A stretch of 64,000 bases of DNA from an uncultured Lachnotalea sp. GTDB taxonomy: Bacteria; Bacillota; Clostridia; Lachnospirales; Lachnospiraceae. The number at the start of each line of letters is the position of its first letter. Position 1 is the stretch's first letter. The stretch is taken from contig CAOKOS010000007.1 in the NCBI GenBank assembly GCA_948470255.1, positions 1-64,000 on the forward strand, written 5' to 3'. The position numbers and the translations under genes are program-made. Under the pieces are notes generated by a model that saw only the letters and a program-made list of their open reading frames with translations, made no database searches and was not told the DNA's origin. Below, in pieces: positions 40,423-51,010 of this stretch.

Positions 40423-40969
40423 CAGAGCAAAGATTGAAGCGGCTGTACGCCTTATGCTGGAGGGAATCGGTGAGGATGTAAACAGGGAAGGGCTGATTGG
40501 AACCCCTGACAGAATCGCCAGGATGTGTGAGGAGATTTATGGAGGGACAGACGAAGAGGTGGCTGTACATCTCTCCAAAACATTTCCGGCCTCAGGAAAT
40601 GAGATCGTACTGGAAAAAGACATTGCCCTTTATTCTATGTGTGAGCATCATTTGCTGCCGTTTTACGGAAAAGCCCATGTGGCTTATGTGCCCGACGGCC
40701 GGGTCGTGGGACTGAGCAAACTGGCCCGTACCGTGGAGGCCTTTGCCAGGCGTCCCCAGATCCAGGAGCAGCTTACAGCCCAGGTGGCTGATGCACTGAT
40801 GGAGCATTTGAACCCGAAGGGTTCCATGGTTGTCATTGAAGCAGAGCATATGTGCATGACCATGCGGGGGATCCGAAAGCCCGGGGCGAAGACTATGACT
40901 TATGCCTGCCGCGGCGTATTTAAAGAAGACCCGGCACTGAGTGAAAGGGTGTTTACCATGCTTCGCTGA
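40415..40969 (+). CDS. folE: GTP cyclohydrolase I
   Basis: [40 protein letters not shown]. Confidence 0.97.
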   Translation: MIDRAKIEAAVRLMLEGIGEDVNREGLIGTPDRIARMCEEIYGGTDEEVAVHLSKTFPASGNEIVLEKDIALYSMCEHHLLPFYGKAHVAYVPDGRVVGLSKLARTVEAFARRPQIQEQLTAQVADALMEHLNPKGSMVVIEAEHMCMTMRGIRKPGAKTMTYACRGVFKEDPALSERVFTMLR

Positions 40970-41002
40970 AAACTGAAGAAAGAGTTGGCCTCAGAACTTT
41001 CT

Positions 41003-41031
41003 GGGGGCTGTTGTATTTTGCAGCAGTCCTT
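41003..41031 (+). other. Shortened member of the dispersed stem-loop family
   Basis: GGGGGCTGTTGTATTTTGCAGCAGTCC. Confidence 0.4.
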
Positions 41032-41064
41032 GTTTTATGGTATAGAAAATTGGAGGAGGTATTT

Positions 41065-41547
41065 ATGAAGAGGGTGAATCAGATTATCCAGCATGAAGTA
41101 TTTATCCGGGAGCTTAAAAAGCTTAACCGGCTGGAACGGGACCGGATGTATTGCCGCCATGATATTGACCATCTTTTGAGTGTGGCGCGGGTGGCTTATA
41201 TTACGGCGCTGGAGGAGGGGCTTCCTCTGAAAAAAGATGTGATTTACGGGGCGGCGCTGCTTCATGATATTGGAAGGGCCAGCCAGTATGAGACGGGGAT
41301 TCCCCATGACCAGGCCGGGGCGCTTATTGCAGAAACAGTGCTTACGGATTGTGGGTTTGATGAAAAAGAATGTGCAGAGATTTTAGGGGCCATAGGCCGC
41401 CACCGTTCCAGTGATGCAGCAAAAGAGGAGCTTTTGTCAAAAGTCCTTTATCAGGCGGATAAGGCTTCCAGGGCATGCTTTGCCTGCAAAGCCCAGTCTG
41501 CCTGCGACTGGCCGGCGGAAAAAAAGAATTACAGTGTGAAACGCTAG
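41065..41547 (+). CDS. HD-domain phosphohydrolase
   Basis: YCRHDIDHLLSVARV, LLHDIGRASQYETG; embedded in the folate gene cluster. Confidence 0.88.
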   Translation: MKRVNQIIQHEVFIRELKKLNRLERDRMYCRHDIDHLLSVARVAYITALEEGLPLKKDVIYGAALLHDIGRASQYETGIPHDQAGALIAETVLTDCGFDEKECAEILGAIGRHRSSDAAKEELLSKVLYQADKASRACFACKAQSACDWPAEKKNYSVKR

Positions 41548-41560
41548 ATGGAGGAATGGC

Positions 41561-42370
41561 ATGAGGATAGGAGACAGGGAGTTTCAAATGGGGACGCATA
41601 CTTACATTATGGGGATTCTCAATGTGACGCCAGATTCTTTTTCCGACGGAGGGAAATGGAACAATCTGGACGCGGCGCTTTTCCATGTGGAAGAGATGGT
41701 AAGCGACGGGGCGGATATCATTGATATCGGAGGGGAGTCCACCAGGCCGGGTTATGGTTCCATCCTTCCGGATGGAGATGAAATCGCCAGAGTGCTGCCG
41801 GTCATTGAGGCGGTGAAGAGGCGTTTTGACGTGCCCATTTCCATTGATACTTATAAAAGCGGCGTAGCAGAAGCTGCATTAAAAGCCGGGGCCAGCCTGG
41901 TCAATGATATCTGGGGATGTAAATATGACCAGAGGATGGCAAAGGTGATTGCAGAGTCAGGGGCTGCCTGCTGCCTCATGCATAACCGGAAAGAGCCTGT
42001 TTACGAAAACTATTTGGAAGAAGTGAAGGCAGATCTTTCTGAGTCTGTGGCCATTGTGCAAAAAGCGGGAGTGGCAGAGGACAAGATCATCCTGGATCCC
42101 GGTATGGGTTTTGGGAAGACTTACGAGCATAATCTAATCCTTATGAATCACCTGGAGATTTTAAAAGACCTTGGCTATCCGGTGCTTTTAGGCACTTCCA
42201 GAAAGTCTATGATCGGCCTGACTTTAGACCTTCCGGCCACGGACAGGATGGAGGGCACCCTGGTGACTACTGTGATGGGGATTATGAAAGGCTGTGGGTT
42301 TGTGCGGGTCCATGATGTGAAAGAAAACGCCAGGGCCATAAAAATGACGGAAGCGATTCTGCAGGCATAG
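41561..42370 (+). CDS. folP: Dihydropteroate synthase
   Basis: MGILNVTPDSFSDGG, DIGGESTRPG. Confidence 0.97.
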   Translation: MRIGDREFQMGTHTYIMGILNVTPDSFSDGGKWNNLDAALFHVEEMVSDGADIIDIGGESTRPGYGSILPDGDEIARVLPVIEAVKRRFDVPISIDTYKSGVAEAALKAGASLVNDIWGCKYDQRMAKVIAESGAACCLMHNRKEPVYENYLEEVKADLSESVAIVQKAGVAEDKIILDPGMGFGKTYEHNLILMNHLEILKDLGYPVLLGTSRKSMIGLTLDLPATDRMEGTLVTTVMGIMKGCGFVRVHDVKENARAIKMTEAILQA

Positions 42371-42400
42371 CCATCGCCTGCGGAAACGGAAGGGGATACA

Positions 42401-43231
42401 ATGGATAAAATTATCATTCGGAATCTGGAGGTATTTGCCAATCACGGTGTATTTCCGGAAGAAAACAAACTGGGACAGAAATTTTTAGTGAGCGCAGAAC
42501 TTCTGTGTGATACGGGGAAGGCGGGACGGACGGACGAGTTGGCTTATTCCATCCATTACGGGCTGGTGGCAGAGGAAATTACCTCCTATATGAAATCCCA
42601 CACGAAAAAGCTCATTGAAGCAGCGGCAGAGGAACTGGCGGAACATCTGCTTCTTATGTTTCCGCTGATGAGAGGGATTCTTTTGGAGGTACAGAAGCCC
42701 TGGGCGCCGGTGGGGCTTCCCTTGGAAACCGTTTCCGTGAAAATTGAGCGGGGCTGGCATAAGGCTTACGTGGCTTTTGGCTCCAATATGGGGGACAAAA
42801 AGGGCCATATTGAGGCGGGAATCCAGGCTCTTAAGGAGGACAGGAGAATCCGTGTGGGAAAAATCTCCGATATGATTGTGACAAAACCTTATGGCGGCGT
42901 AAAGCAGGATGATTTTCTGAATGGTTGCCTGGAGCTGGATACGCTTCTTTCGCCCCATGAGCTTTTGGAGGTTCTCCATAAAGCAGAGCAGCAGGAAAAA
43001 CGGGAACGTCTAGTTCACTGGGGGCCGCGGACGCTGGATTTGGATCTTCTTTTTTATGAGAATGAGATTTTAGAGTCGGAGGAATTGGCAGTGCCCCATC
43101 CAGAGCTGGAAAAACGGTTATTTGTCCTGGAACCGCTGTCGCAGATTGCACCCTATAAGGTTCATCCGGTGCTTGGAAAGCGGGTAAAGACGCTTCTGGA
43201 GGAGCTTTTGGAAAAAACGACGGAGGATTAA
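42401..43231 (+). CDS. folBK: Fused dihydroneopterin aldolase/HPPK
   Basis: N-terminal FolB (VFANHGVFPEENKLGQKF), C-terminal FolK (AYVAFGSNMGDKKGHIEAGI, WGPRTLDLDLLFY). Confidence 0.95.
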   Translation: MDKIIIRNLEVFANHGVFPEENKLGQKFLVSAELLCDTGKAGRTDELAYSIHYGLVAEEITSYMKSHTKKLIEAAAEELAEHLLLMFPLMRGILLEVQKPWAPVGLPLETVSVKIERGWHKAYVAFGSNMGDKKGHIEAGIQALKEDRRIRVGKISDMIVTKPYGGVKQDDFLNGCLELDTLLSPHELLEVLHKAEQQEKRERLVHWGPRTLDLDLLFYENEILESEELAVPHPELEKRLFVLEPLSQIAPYKVHPVLGKRVKTLLEELLEKTTED

Positions 43232-43240
43232 GGCGGGGAA

Positions 43241-44404
43241 ATGGATTTAAATGAGATTAGAAAAGAAATCGACGAGATTGACAGGGGACTGGTAGAGAAA
43301 TTTGAAAAACGCATGGAATTGTGCCGGGAAGTGGCAGAATATAAAATAAAAACAGGGATGCAGGTCCTGGACAGGAAGAGGGAGAGGGAAAAACTTGCCG
43401 CCATTTCCGAAATGGCCGGTTCAGAGTTTGGCCGATATGGAGTCCGTGAACTTTTTACCCAGATCATGTCCATCAGCAGGAAGCTCCAGTATCAGCTCCT
43501 GGCCGATCAAGGAGTGATTACCGGGCTTCCTTTTGAGATGGCGCCCAACCTTCAGAAATCCCGGGCGCGGGTGGTATATCAGGGGGTGGAGGGAGCTTAC
43601 AGCCACGCGGCGGCCATTCAGTTTTTTGGGGAGAGGGCAAAGCTTTTCCATGTAAAAACCTGGGATGATGTGATGAAAGCCATCTGTGCCGGAACTGCAG
43701 ATTTCGCGGTGCTGCCCATTGAGAATTCTTCGGCAGGGAGTGTGTCGGATGTTTACGATTTGCTTGTGAAATTTGACAATTATATTGTGGGAGAAACTTA
43801 TGTGAAGGTGGATCACGTGCTCCTTGGGCTTCCTGAGGCGGAGATTTCTGATATTAATCTGGTATATTCCCACCCTCAGGGGCTTATGCAGTGCAGCGCC
43901 TATCTGGATGAACATAGAGACTGGGCAAAGCACAGTACGGACAATACGGCCCTTTCCGCCAGCCAGGTACGGGAGGCGGGGGATAATACATGCGCGGCCA
44001 TTGCCAGTGAGATGGCGGGGCAGCTTTATGGCCTTAAAGTCCTTGACAGGAATGTGATGAACCACAGGGGAAATACCACCAGGTTTATTGTGGTGGCCAG
44101 CAGGAAACTTTATGAGGCTTCCTCCAATAAAATCAGCATCTGCTTTGAAACAAAGCATGAAAACGCGGCTCTTTATAATATGCTGTCCCATCTGACCTAT
44201 AATGGGCTTAACATGCTGAAACTGGAGTCCAGGCCCATCATGGGAAGGCCGTGGGAATTCCGGTTTTTTGTGGATTTTGAGGGGAATCTGGGAGATGCAG
44301 GGGTAAAGAATGCACTGAGGGGAATCCTGGAGGAAGCCAATTATTTCAGAATCCTGGGAAATTATTATACAGATAAGGGAAGGAATGTCAATGAAAATCA
44401 ATGA
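43241..44404 (+). CDS. pheA: Bifunctional chorismate mutase/prephenate dehydratase
   Basis: N-terminal CM domain; GVEGAYSHAA and NRGNTTRF-like (NHRGNTTRFIVV) PDT motifs. Confidence 0.93.
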   Translation: MDLNEIRKEIDEIDRGLVEKFEKRMELCREVAEYKIKTGMQVLDRKREREKLAAISEMAGSEFGRYGVRELFTQIMSISRKLQYQLLADQGVITGLPFEMAPNLQKSRARVVYQGVEGAYSHAAAIQFFGERAKLFHVKTWDDVMKAICAGTADFAVLPIENSSAGSVSDVYDLLVKFDNYIVGETYVKVDHVLLGLPEAEISDINLVYSHPQGLMQCSAYLDEHRDWAKHSTDNTALSASQVREAGDNTCAAIASEMAGQLYGLKVLDRNVMNHRGNTTRFIVVASRKLYEASSNKISICFETKHENAALYNMLSHLTYNGLNMLKLESRPIMGRPWEFRFFVDFEGNLGDAGVKNALRGILEEANYFRILGNYYTDKGRNVNENQ

Positions 44405-45659
44405 GCTTATTCTATACAGGGAGCCTGGGCATAAGGATATACTGGAGGGGATGGCGGCCTTAATGGAGCAGGAGAAAGGGCATACGCCGAATCCTTATAA
44501 AGTGGCGGGGGCTTTGGCAGATTTTTCCGCAGCCCATGGGTTTAAGGGGAATCTGTGGCACAGTTTTTTAGCCTATGTGCTGGCCACAAATGAAAACGCC
44601 TTCAGTATGGCCTGTGAAATCCGGGGGGCGGTGGAGGGGACGGTCAACGCCCTGGCTCTCCATGATTTTGCTATTTTTAAAAAATGGTTTGACTGTGACC
44701 TGGAAGCCCTTGACAGGCTTCTTGGAATCCATGTATTTTCTTTCCTTGGAAAGTATGAAAGCGCCGGGACCCACAGTACGGTATTTAACCGGCGTATCCG
44801 GGATAATATCCAGGCCCTTTCAGAGGAACTTTCCAGAGCAGGGACAGAAAGCCAGTGGCATTTGATTATGACGGAATTTTACCGCCGCTTCGGCGTGGGG
44901 AAATTCGGCCTTCATAAAGCATTCCGCATCGAACATAAAGAACGGCCAACCATCGTGCCCATTAAAAATATTGAGCATGTGTATCTGGACGACTTGGTAG
45001 GCTATGAGAGCCAGAAGAAAAAGCTCATTGAAAATACGGAAGCTTTTGTGGAGGGGCGGGAAGCCAACAACTGCCTACTGTTTGGGGACAGCGGCACGGG
45101 AAAATCTTCCAGTATCAAAGCGGTCCTTCACAAATACTATGACCAGGGCCTTCGGATGATTGAAATTTATAAGCATCAATTTAAAGACCTGTCGGATGTC
45201 ATTGGCCAGATTAAGAACAGGAATTATAAATTTATCATTTATATGGACGACTTGTCCTTTGAAGAATTTGAGGTGGATTACAAATATCTGAAAGCGATCA
45301 TTGAAGGGGGGCTGGAGGTGAAGCCTGGGAATGTGCTGATTTATGCCACTTCCAACAGGCGCCATCTGATCAGGGAAAACTTCAGTGACAAAGAGGAAGT
45401 GCGGGAGGATATGCATCGGTCTGACACGGTTCAGGAGAAGCTGTCCTTATCTTCCCGGTTTGGCGTTACCATTTATTTTGGGCGGCCGGAGCCGAAGGAA
45501 TTTAAAAAGATCGTGACGACTCTTGCAAAACGGGCTGGGATTGATATGGAGGAGGAGGAGCTGCTTCTTCTGGCCAATAAATGGGAGCTGTCCCACGGCG
45601 GTATCTCTGGACGGACAGCGGTACAGTTTATTACTTATTTAAAAGGCACGAGAAAATAG
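44385..45659 (+). CDS. DUF815-type ATPase
   Basis: LLFGDSGTGKSSSIKAV, FIIYMDDLSFEEFEVDYKYLKAIIEGGLE. Confidence 0.88.
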   Translation: MSMKINELILYREPGHKDILEGMAALMEQEKGHTPNPYKVAGALADFSAAHGFKGNLWHSFLAYVLATNENAFSMACEIRGAVEGTVNALALHDFAIFKKWFDCDLEALDRLLGIHVFSFLGKYESAGTHSTVFNRRIRDNIQALSEELSRAGTESQWHLIMTEFYRRFGVGKFGLHKAFRIEHKERPTIVPIKNIEHVYLDDLVGYESQKKKLIENTEAFVEGREANNCLLFGDSGTGKSSSIKAVLHKYYDQGLRMIEIYKHQFKDLSDVIGQIKNRNYKFIIYMDDLSFEEFEVDYKYLKAIIEGGLEVKPGNVLIYATSNRRHLIRENFSDKEEVREDMHRSDTVQEKLSLSSRFGVTIYFGRPEPKEFKKIVTTLAKRAGIDMEEEELLLLANKWELSHGGISGRTAVQFITYLKGTRK

Positions 45660-45716
45660 AAAGGCAGAAAGAAATAAAAGAGAAAATGAGAAGGAAGTAA
45701 GGCAGGGGGTGGAAGT

Positions 45717-47246
45717 ATGGCATCTGTTACGACATTTGCGGCGATTGACGTGGGTTCTTACGAGCTGGAGCTGACCATTTATGAGATTTCACCGAAGAAG
45801 GGAATTGTCCAGCTGGAACGCCTGAGAAAGGTCATCGGCCTGGGACGGGATACTTACGGCCAGGGGATGATCAGCTATGACCGGGTGGATGAAATGTGCC
45901 GGCTTTTGCACAGATTCCAGGGAGTTATGGCGGAATATCAGGTGGAGAATTACCGGGCTTATGGAACCAGCGCCATCAGGGAGGCGGAAAACAGGGAGGT
46001 GGTGCTGGATCAGATTAAGGTGCGCACCGGCATTGAGATTGACGTTTTAAGCAATTCGGAGCAGAGGTTTCTCTGTTATAAAGCCATTGCAGCCAAGGAA
46101 AATGAATTCAACAATATTATCCAGAAGGGTACAGCCATTGTGGAAGTGGGATCCGGCAGTACACAGATTTCTTTGTTTGATAAAGATGCGCTGGTGACGA
46201 CACAGAACTTAAAGCTGGGCGCCCTCAGGATCCATGAGATTTTAGCCAGGATCGGCGGTATGGCGGAAGACCGTAAAAAGCTGGCCCAGGAGCTGATTGA
46301 CAATGATATTGCCACCTTCAAAAAGTTGTTCCTGAAAGAGAGGAACGTGAAAAATATCATTGCCACCGGTGTATGCGCCATGTATCTGGGGAGGGGCGCC
46401 CATGCAGACAAGCAGCGGATAAGCGCTCAGGAGTTCATGGAATTTTATGAGGATCTGCGGAATATGGGCGAGGAGCAGATTGCCGATAAATATGATATTC
46501 CAGGGGAGTTTGTGTCTCTTGTGGTGCCTGGCGCCATGGTCTATAAACGGCTGATTGACGCCACGGAGGCAGAGATGGTGTGGCTGCCCGGGGTACGCCT
46601 GGGGGATGGAATCGTAGCAGAATTTGCGGAGCAGAAAAAATTAATCCATTTTGCCCATGATTTTTCCAAGGATATCCTGGTGGCGGCCAGGAACATTGCC
46701 AAGCGGTACATGAGCGATAAAGACCACGCGGCAATTTTGGAAAAAAATGTGCTGAATATTTTTGACGGCATGAAAAAATATCATGGCCTGGGAAAACGGG
46801 AGCGGCTGCTTTTACAGATCAGCGCCATCCTCCATGACTGCGGAAAATATATCAGCATGAAAACGCCGGGAGAGTGTGCCTATAATATTATCCTGTCCAC
46901 GGAAATCATCGGGGTTTCCCACCGGGAGAGAGTCATCATTGCCAATGTGGTGAAGTACAATGCCATGGAGTTTGATTATAGGACTCAGGACGTGGATTTA
47001 AATAAAGCCATGCGGATTACCATTGCAAAACTGACGGCTATTTTAAAAATTGGAAACGCCATGGACAGGAGCCAGAAACAGAAGTTTAAAGATGTGCGGG
47101 TTTCCGTAAAGGATTTGCAGATGTTTATCACCACATCTTCGTCGGAGAGTATTCTTTTGGAGGAGACGATGTTTACCCACAGGGCAGATTTCTTTGAAGA
47201 GGTTTACGGGATTCGTCCGGTGTTAAAGAAAAAGAAGGGGGCGTGA
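45717..47246 (+). CDS. Exopolyphosphatase Ppx/GppA family
   Basis: AAIDVGSYELELTIYEI, YGTSAIREAEN, VEVGSGSTQIS, HD-type C-terminus. Confidence 0.92.
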   Translation: MASVTTFAAIDVGSYELELTIYEISPKKGIVQLERLRKVIGLGRDTYGQGMISYDRVDEMCRLLHRFQGVMAEYQVENYRAYGTSAIREAENREVVLDQIKVRTGIEIDVLSNSEQRFLCYKAIAAKENEFNNIIQKGTAIVEVGSGSTQISLFDKDALVTTQNLKLGALRIHEILARIGGMAEDRKKLAQELIDNDIATFKKLFLKERNVKNIIATGVCAMYLGRGAHADKQRISAQEFMEFYEDLRNMGEEQIADKYDIPGEFVSLVVPGAMVYKRLIDATEAEMVWLPGVRLGDGIVAEFAEQKKLIHFAHDFSKDILVAARNIAKRYMSDKDHAAILEKNVLNIFDGMKKYHGLGKRERLLLQISAILHDCGKYISMKTPGECAYNIILSTEIIGVSHRERVIIANVVKYNAMEFDYRTQDVDLNKAMRITIAKLTAILKIGNAMDRSQKQKFKDVRVSVKDLQMFITTSSSESILLEETMFTHRADFFEEVYGIRPVLKKKKGA

Positions 47247-49402
47247 CCATGGGAGTGGAGAAGGATTTCCAGAAATTTGAATATTTTCAGAATAGGGAGC
47301 TTTCCTGGCTTCAGTTCAACCACCGGGTTTTAAGTGAAGCGCGGGATAAGAATAATCTGCTGTTTGAGCGGCTTAAGTTTTTGGCCATTACAGCGTCCAA
47401 CCTGGATGAGTTTGTGATGGTCCGGGTGGCCTCTTTAAAGGATATGGTCCACGCAGATTATACAGGGAGGGATATCGCCGGTATGACGGCGGAAGAACAG
47501 CTTGAGAAAATCGGACACGGTATGCATGGATTGGTGGATGTCCAGTATTCCACCTGGAACCGTTCGCTCCTTCCGCTTTTAAAAAAGGAGAAAATTGAAT
47601 TTATTTCTTGTCACGAGCAGCTGGACGATAGCCAGGGCGCTTTTGTGGATGAGTATTTTGAGGCTTCCATATATCCGGTGGTGACTCCCATGGCTGTGGA
47701 TCCATCCAGGCCCTTTCCTTTGATCCGGAATAAGACCCTGAATATTGCCGCACTGTTAAAAAAGAAAAAAGGCGCTGAAAAAAAGGGGGAACTGGAATTT
47801 GCCACCGTTCAGGTGCCGGCGGTGCTTCCAAGAATCGTGGAGCTTCCAAAGGGAAAAGACGGGGAGCGTTTTGTGATTCTTCTGGAGGAGATCATTGAGC
47901 GGAACATGAGCCGGCTGTTTCTCAATTATGAAATCGTCTGCGCCCACCCTTACAGGATCATGAGAAATGCCGACCTTTCCATTGATGAAGAAGAGGCGGA
48001 AGATCTGCTGAAAGAAATCGAGCGGCAGTTAAAGAGGCGCCAGTGGGGAGAAGTGATCCGCCTGGAGGTGGAAGAGAGCATTGACAAGCGGCTTTTGAAA
48101 ATCCTTAAGAAAGAGTTTGCCATCAAAGATGATGTGATTTTCTTTATCAATGGCCCCTTGGACTTGACTTTCCTTATGAAAATTTACGGGACAGAAGGCT
48201 TTGACCATCTGAAACAGAAGCCCTGGAAACCTCAGATTGTTCCTGAATTTGCAAATGAGGAAGGCGTTTTTGCCAATATCCGGAAAGGGGATATTTTCCT
48301 GCACCACCCTTATGAGTCTTTTGATCCGGTGGTGGACTTTGTAAAACAGGCGGCAAGCGATCCGCAGGTACTTGCCATCAAACAGACTTTATACCGGGTC
48401 AGCGGCCATTCGCCCATTGTGGCGGCCCTTGCAAGGGCTGCGGAAAATGGGAAACAGGTGACAGTTTTGGTGGAACTGAAAGCGCGGTTTGATGAGGAGA
48501 ATAATATCCTCTGGGCCAAACGGCTGGAGCAGGCGGGGTGCCATGTTATTTATGGGCTTCTTGGATTGAAAACCCACTGCAAGATCTGCCTGGTGGTCCG
48601 AAAGGAGGAAGACGGTATCCGCCGTTACGTCCATATGGCCACAGGCAATTATAACGATTCTACGGCGAAGCTCTATACGGATACGGGAATCATGACCTGC
48701 GACCGGGCCATCGGGGAGGATGCCAGCGCTGTATTTAATATGCTGTCCGGCTATTCGGAGCCTCTTTCCTGGAATAAGCTTTCCATGGCGCCTTTGTGGT
48801 TAAAGAACAGGTTTGTATCTTTGATTCGGCGGGAGGTCAAATGTGTGTCCCAGGGGTACGAAGGCAGGATCATTGCGAAAATGAATTCTCTCTGTGATCC
48901 GGTGATTATGGAGGAACTTTATAAAGCGTCAGCCGCTGGGGTGAAAATAGACCTGATTGTCCGTGGGATCTGCTGTTTAAAGACAGGGCTTCCCGGAGTC
49001 AGTGAGAATATTACAGTCCGTTCCATTGTGGGTGCTTTCCTGGAACATAGCAGGATTTTCTATTTTGGAAACGGTGGAAATTATGAGATTTACATGGGAA
49101 GCGCCGATTGGATGCCACGGAACCTGGATCGGCGGGTGGAGCTTTTATTCCCAGTGGAGGTGAAAGAGAACAAAGAGCAGGCGCTTCACATTCTGGAGAC
49201 AGAGCTTGCCGATAATGTCCGGTCCCATATCCTTCAGACAGACGGCGCCTATGAAAAGCCGGATAAAAGGGGAAAGGTCCTGGTGGATTCGCAGGCAGTT
49301 TTTGCCCAAGAGGCCATCCAGGCAGCGCGGGATATAAAAGAAAAGAAAGGACAGCTTGTATCGGGCCGGACTTTTATTCCCAGGGAACGGCCGGAAGAAT
49401 AG
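47243..49402 (+). CDS. ppk1: Polyphosphate kinase 1
   Basis: NRELSWLQFNHRVL, HHPYESFDPVVDFVKQAA, TGNYNDSTAKLYTD. Confidence 0.95.
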   Translation: MTMGVEKDFQKFEYFQNRELSWLQFNHRVLSEARDKNNLLFERLKFLAITASNLDEFVMVRVASLKDMVHADYTGRDIAGMTAEEQLEKIGHGMHGLVDVQYSTWNRSLLPLLKKEKIEFISCHEQLDDSQGAFVDEYFEASIYPVVTPMAVDPSRPFPLIRNKTLNIAALLKKKKGAEKKGELEFATVQVPAVLPRIVELPKGKDGERFVILLEEIIERNMSRLFLNYEIVCAHPYRIMRNADLSIDEEEAEDLLKEIERQLKRRQWGEVIRLEVEESIDKRLLKILKKEFAIKDDVIFFINGPLDLTFLMKIYGTEGFDHLKQKPWKPQIVPEFANEEGVFANIRKGDIFLHHPYESFDPVVDFVKQAASDPQVLAIKQTLYRVSGHSPIVAALARAAENGKQVTVLVELKARFDEENNILWAKRLEQAGCHVIYGLLGLKTHCKICLVVRKEEDGIRRYVHMATGNYNDSTAKLYTDTGIMTCDRAIGEDASAVFNMLSGYSEPLSWNKLSMAPLWLKNRFVSLIRREVKCVSQGYEGRIIAKMNSLCDPVIMEELYKASAAGVKIDLIVRGICCLKTGLPGVSENITVRSIVGAFLEHSRIFYFGNGGNYEIYMGSADWMPRNLDRRVELLFPVEVKENKEQALHILETELADNVRSHILQTDGAYEKPDKRGKVLVDSQAVFAQEAIQAARDIKEKKGQLVSGRTFIPRERPEE

Positions 49403-49451
49403 AAAAGAAAGGGATTGTTGCGAAAAATATTTTGATGTTTACATTTACCCA

Positions 49452-49487
49452 GCGCCCCTGCCAGTTTCTTTGTTTATCTGACAGACA
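49452..49487. repeat. Near-perfect long inverted repeat
   Basis: GCGCCCCTGCCAGTTTCT ... AGAAACTGGCAGGGGTGC: 18-nt arms, one G·T position. Confidence 0.7.
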
Positions 49488-49521
49488 TAGAAACTGGCAG
49501 GGGTGCCGGGTATGTATAAAT

Positions 49522-49548
49522 TCAGCTGTTTTATAACAGCTTTTTTTA
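49522..49548 (+). terminator. Rho-independent terminator
   Basis: GCTGTT ttat AACAGC then TTTTTTT. Confidence 0.65.
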
Positions 49549-49721
49549 AATTACAGTTATATTTTTGGGGAAGTTGGTAATGTAATGTAAAAAATAAACA
49601 ATAAAGCGTTTTTATCAAATAAAAAATTAGTCAATTTGCAAAATGAGCTTGCATAATTACAAAAAGTTTTGTAGAATATTAACATACAATATATTATAAA
49701 AAATGGAAAGGGAGTAAAAGT

Positions 49722-50954
49722 ATGGAAAAAAAGAAAAGAATTGCATTACCAGTCCAGATTTTTATCGGCCTGGCGCTTGGTATCATCGCAGGTTTGTGTT
49801 TTATGGGGACGCCGGAGATTGCGGTAAATTATATTAAGCCCTTTGGTACGATTTTCCTGAACCTGATCAAATTTATTGTAGTGCCGATTGTATTTTTCTC
49901 CATTATTTCTGGTGTTATTTCCATGAAAGATATCCGCAAGGTGGGGAGTATCGGAGTAAAAACAGTTGTATACTATCTGTGTACGACAGCTTTTGCCATC
50001 ATTATTGGTCTTATATTTGCCAATATCTTTAAAAATGCATTTCCGGTATTGGAAGTTTCCGGCCTGGAATACGAGGCTGCTGAAGCTCCCAGTATTATGG
50101 ACACCATAGTTGCAATTTTCCCCAGCAACATTATCGCGCCCTTTGCAAGCGCCACCATGCTGCAGGTGATCGTGGCTTCCCTCTTTTTCGGGTTTGGCAT
50201 TATCCTGGCAGGAGACAAGGGAAAAGCCTTTGGCGATTTCATGGAGAGCGCCAACGAGGTTTCCATGAAGATTATGGCTTTTATTATTGCTTTAAGCCCC
50301 ATCGGTGTTTTCTGCCTGATTACTCCTGTGGTTGCAGAAAATGGACCGAAAATTCTGGGGAGCCTGGCCATTGTATTGCTTGTGGCCTATCTTTGCTACG
50401 TTCTCCATGCAGTGGTGGTTTATTCCTCCACCGTTAAACTCATGGGCGGAGTAAGTCCACTTAAGTTTTTTAAAGGTATGTTCCCGGCCATGATGATGGC
50501 ATTCTCCAGTTCTTCTTCCGTGGGTGCGTTGCCTTTGAACATTGAATGTTCTGAAAAGCTGGGGGCCAGGAAAGATATAGCTGCCTTTACCCTGCCCCTT
50601 GGCGCCACCATCAATATGGATGGGACTGCCATCTATCAGGGCGTATGTGCGATTTTTATTGCTTCCTGTTTCGGGATTTCGTTGACACTGCCTCAGCAGC
50701 TGACCATTATTTTAACAGCTACACTGGCTTCTGTGGGAACGGCGGGAGTTCCTGGCGCAGGCATGATTATGCTGGCCATGGTGCTTCAAAGTGTTGGTTT
50801 GCCAGTGGAAGGAATTGCTTTGGTGGCTGGTGTGGATCGTATTTTTGATATGGGACGTACAACTGTCAACATTACTGGTGATGCTGCCTGTGCGATCATT
50901 GTAAGTAAACTGGAAGAGAAAAAAGAAGCAAGGAAGGCCGGCAGAGCGGGCTGA
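49722..50954 (+). CDS. Dicarboxylate/amino acid:cation symporter (DAACS)
   Basis: MAFSSSSSVGALPLNIE, LGATINMDGTAIYQG. Confidence 0.94.
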   Translation: MEKKKRIALPVQIFIGLALGIIAGLCFMGTPEIAVNYIKPFGTIFLNLIKFIVVPIVFFSIISGVISMKDIRKVGSIGVKTVVYYLCTTAFAIIIGLIFANIFKNAFPVLEVSGLEYEAAEAPSIMDTIVAIFPSNIIAPFASATMLQVIVASLFFGFGIILAGDKGKAFGDFMESANEVSMKIMAFIIALSPIGVFCLITPVVAENGPKILGSLAIVLLVAYLCYVLHAVVVYSSTVKLMGGVSPLKFFKGMFPAMMMAFSSSSSVGALPLNIECSEKLGARKDIAAFTLPLGATINMDGTAIYQGVCAIFIASCFGISLTLPQQLTIILTATLASVGTAGVPGAGMIMLAMVLQSVGLPVEGIALVAGVDRIFDMGRTTVNITGDAACAIIVSKLEEKKEARKAGRAG

Positions 50955-51010
50955 GGAAGTTAAAAACGGCAGGAAATATGACAACTGCCTAAGATTCACC
51001 TTAATAAATC

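Noticed and set aside
43421-44401. 326-aa ORF opposite pheA
   Set aside because: Antisense to a complete, well-supported pheA; the composition looks like a shadow ORF
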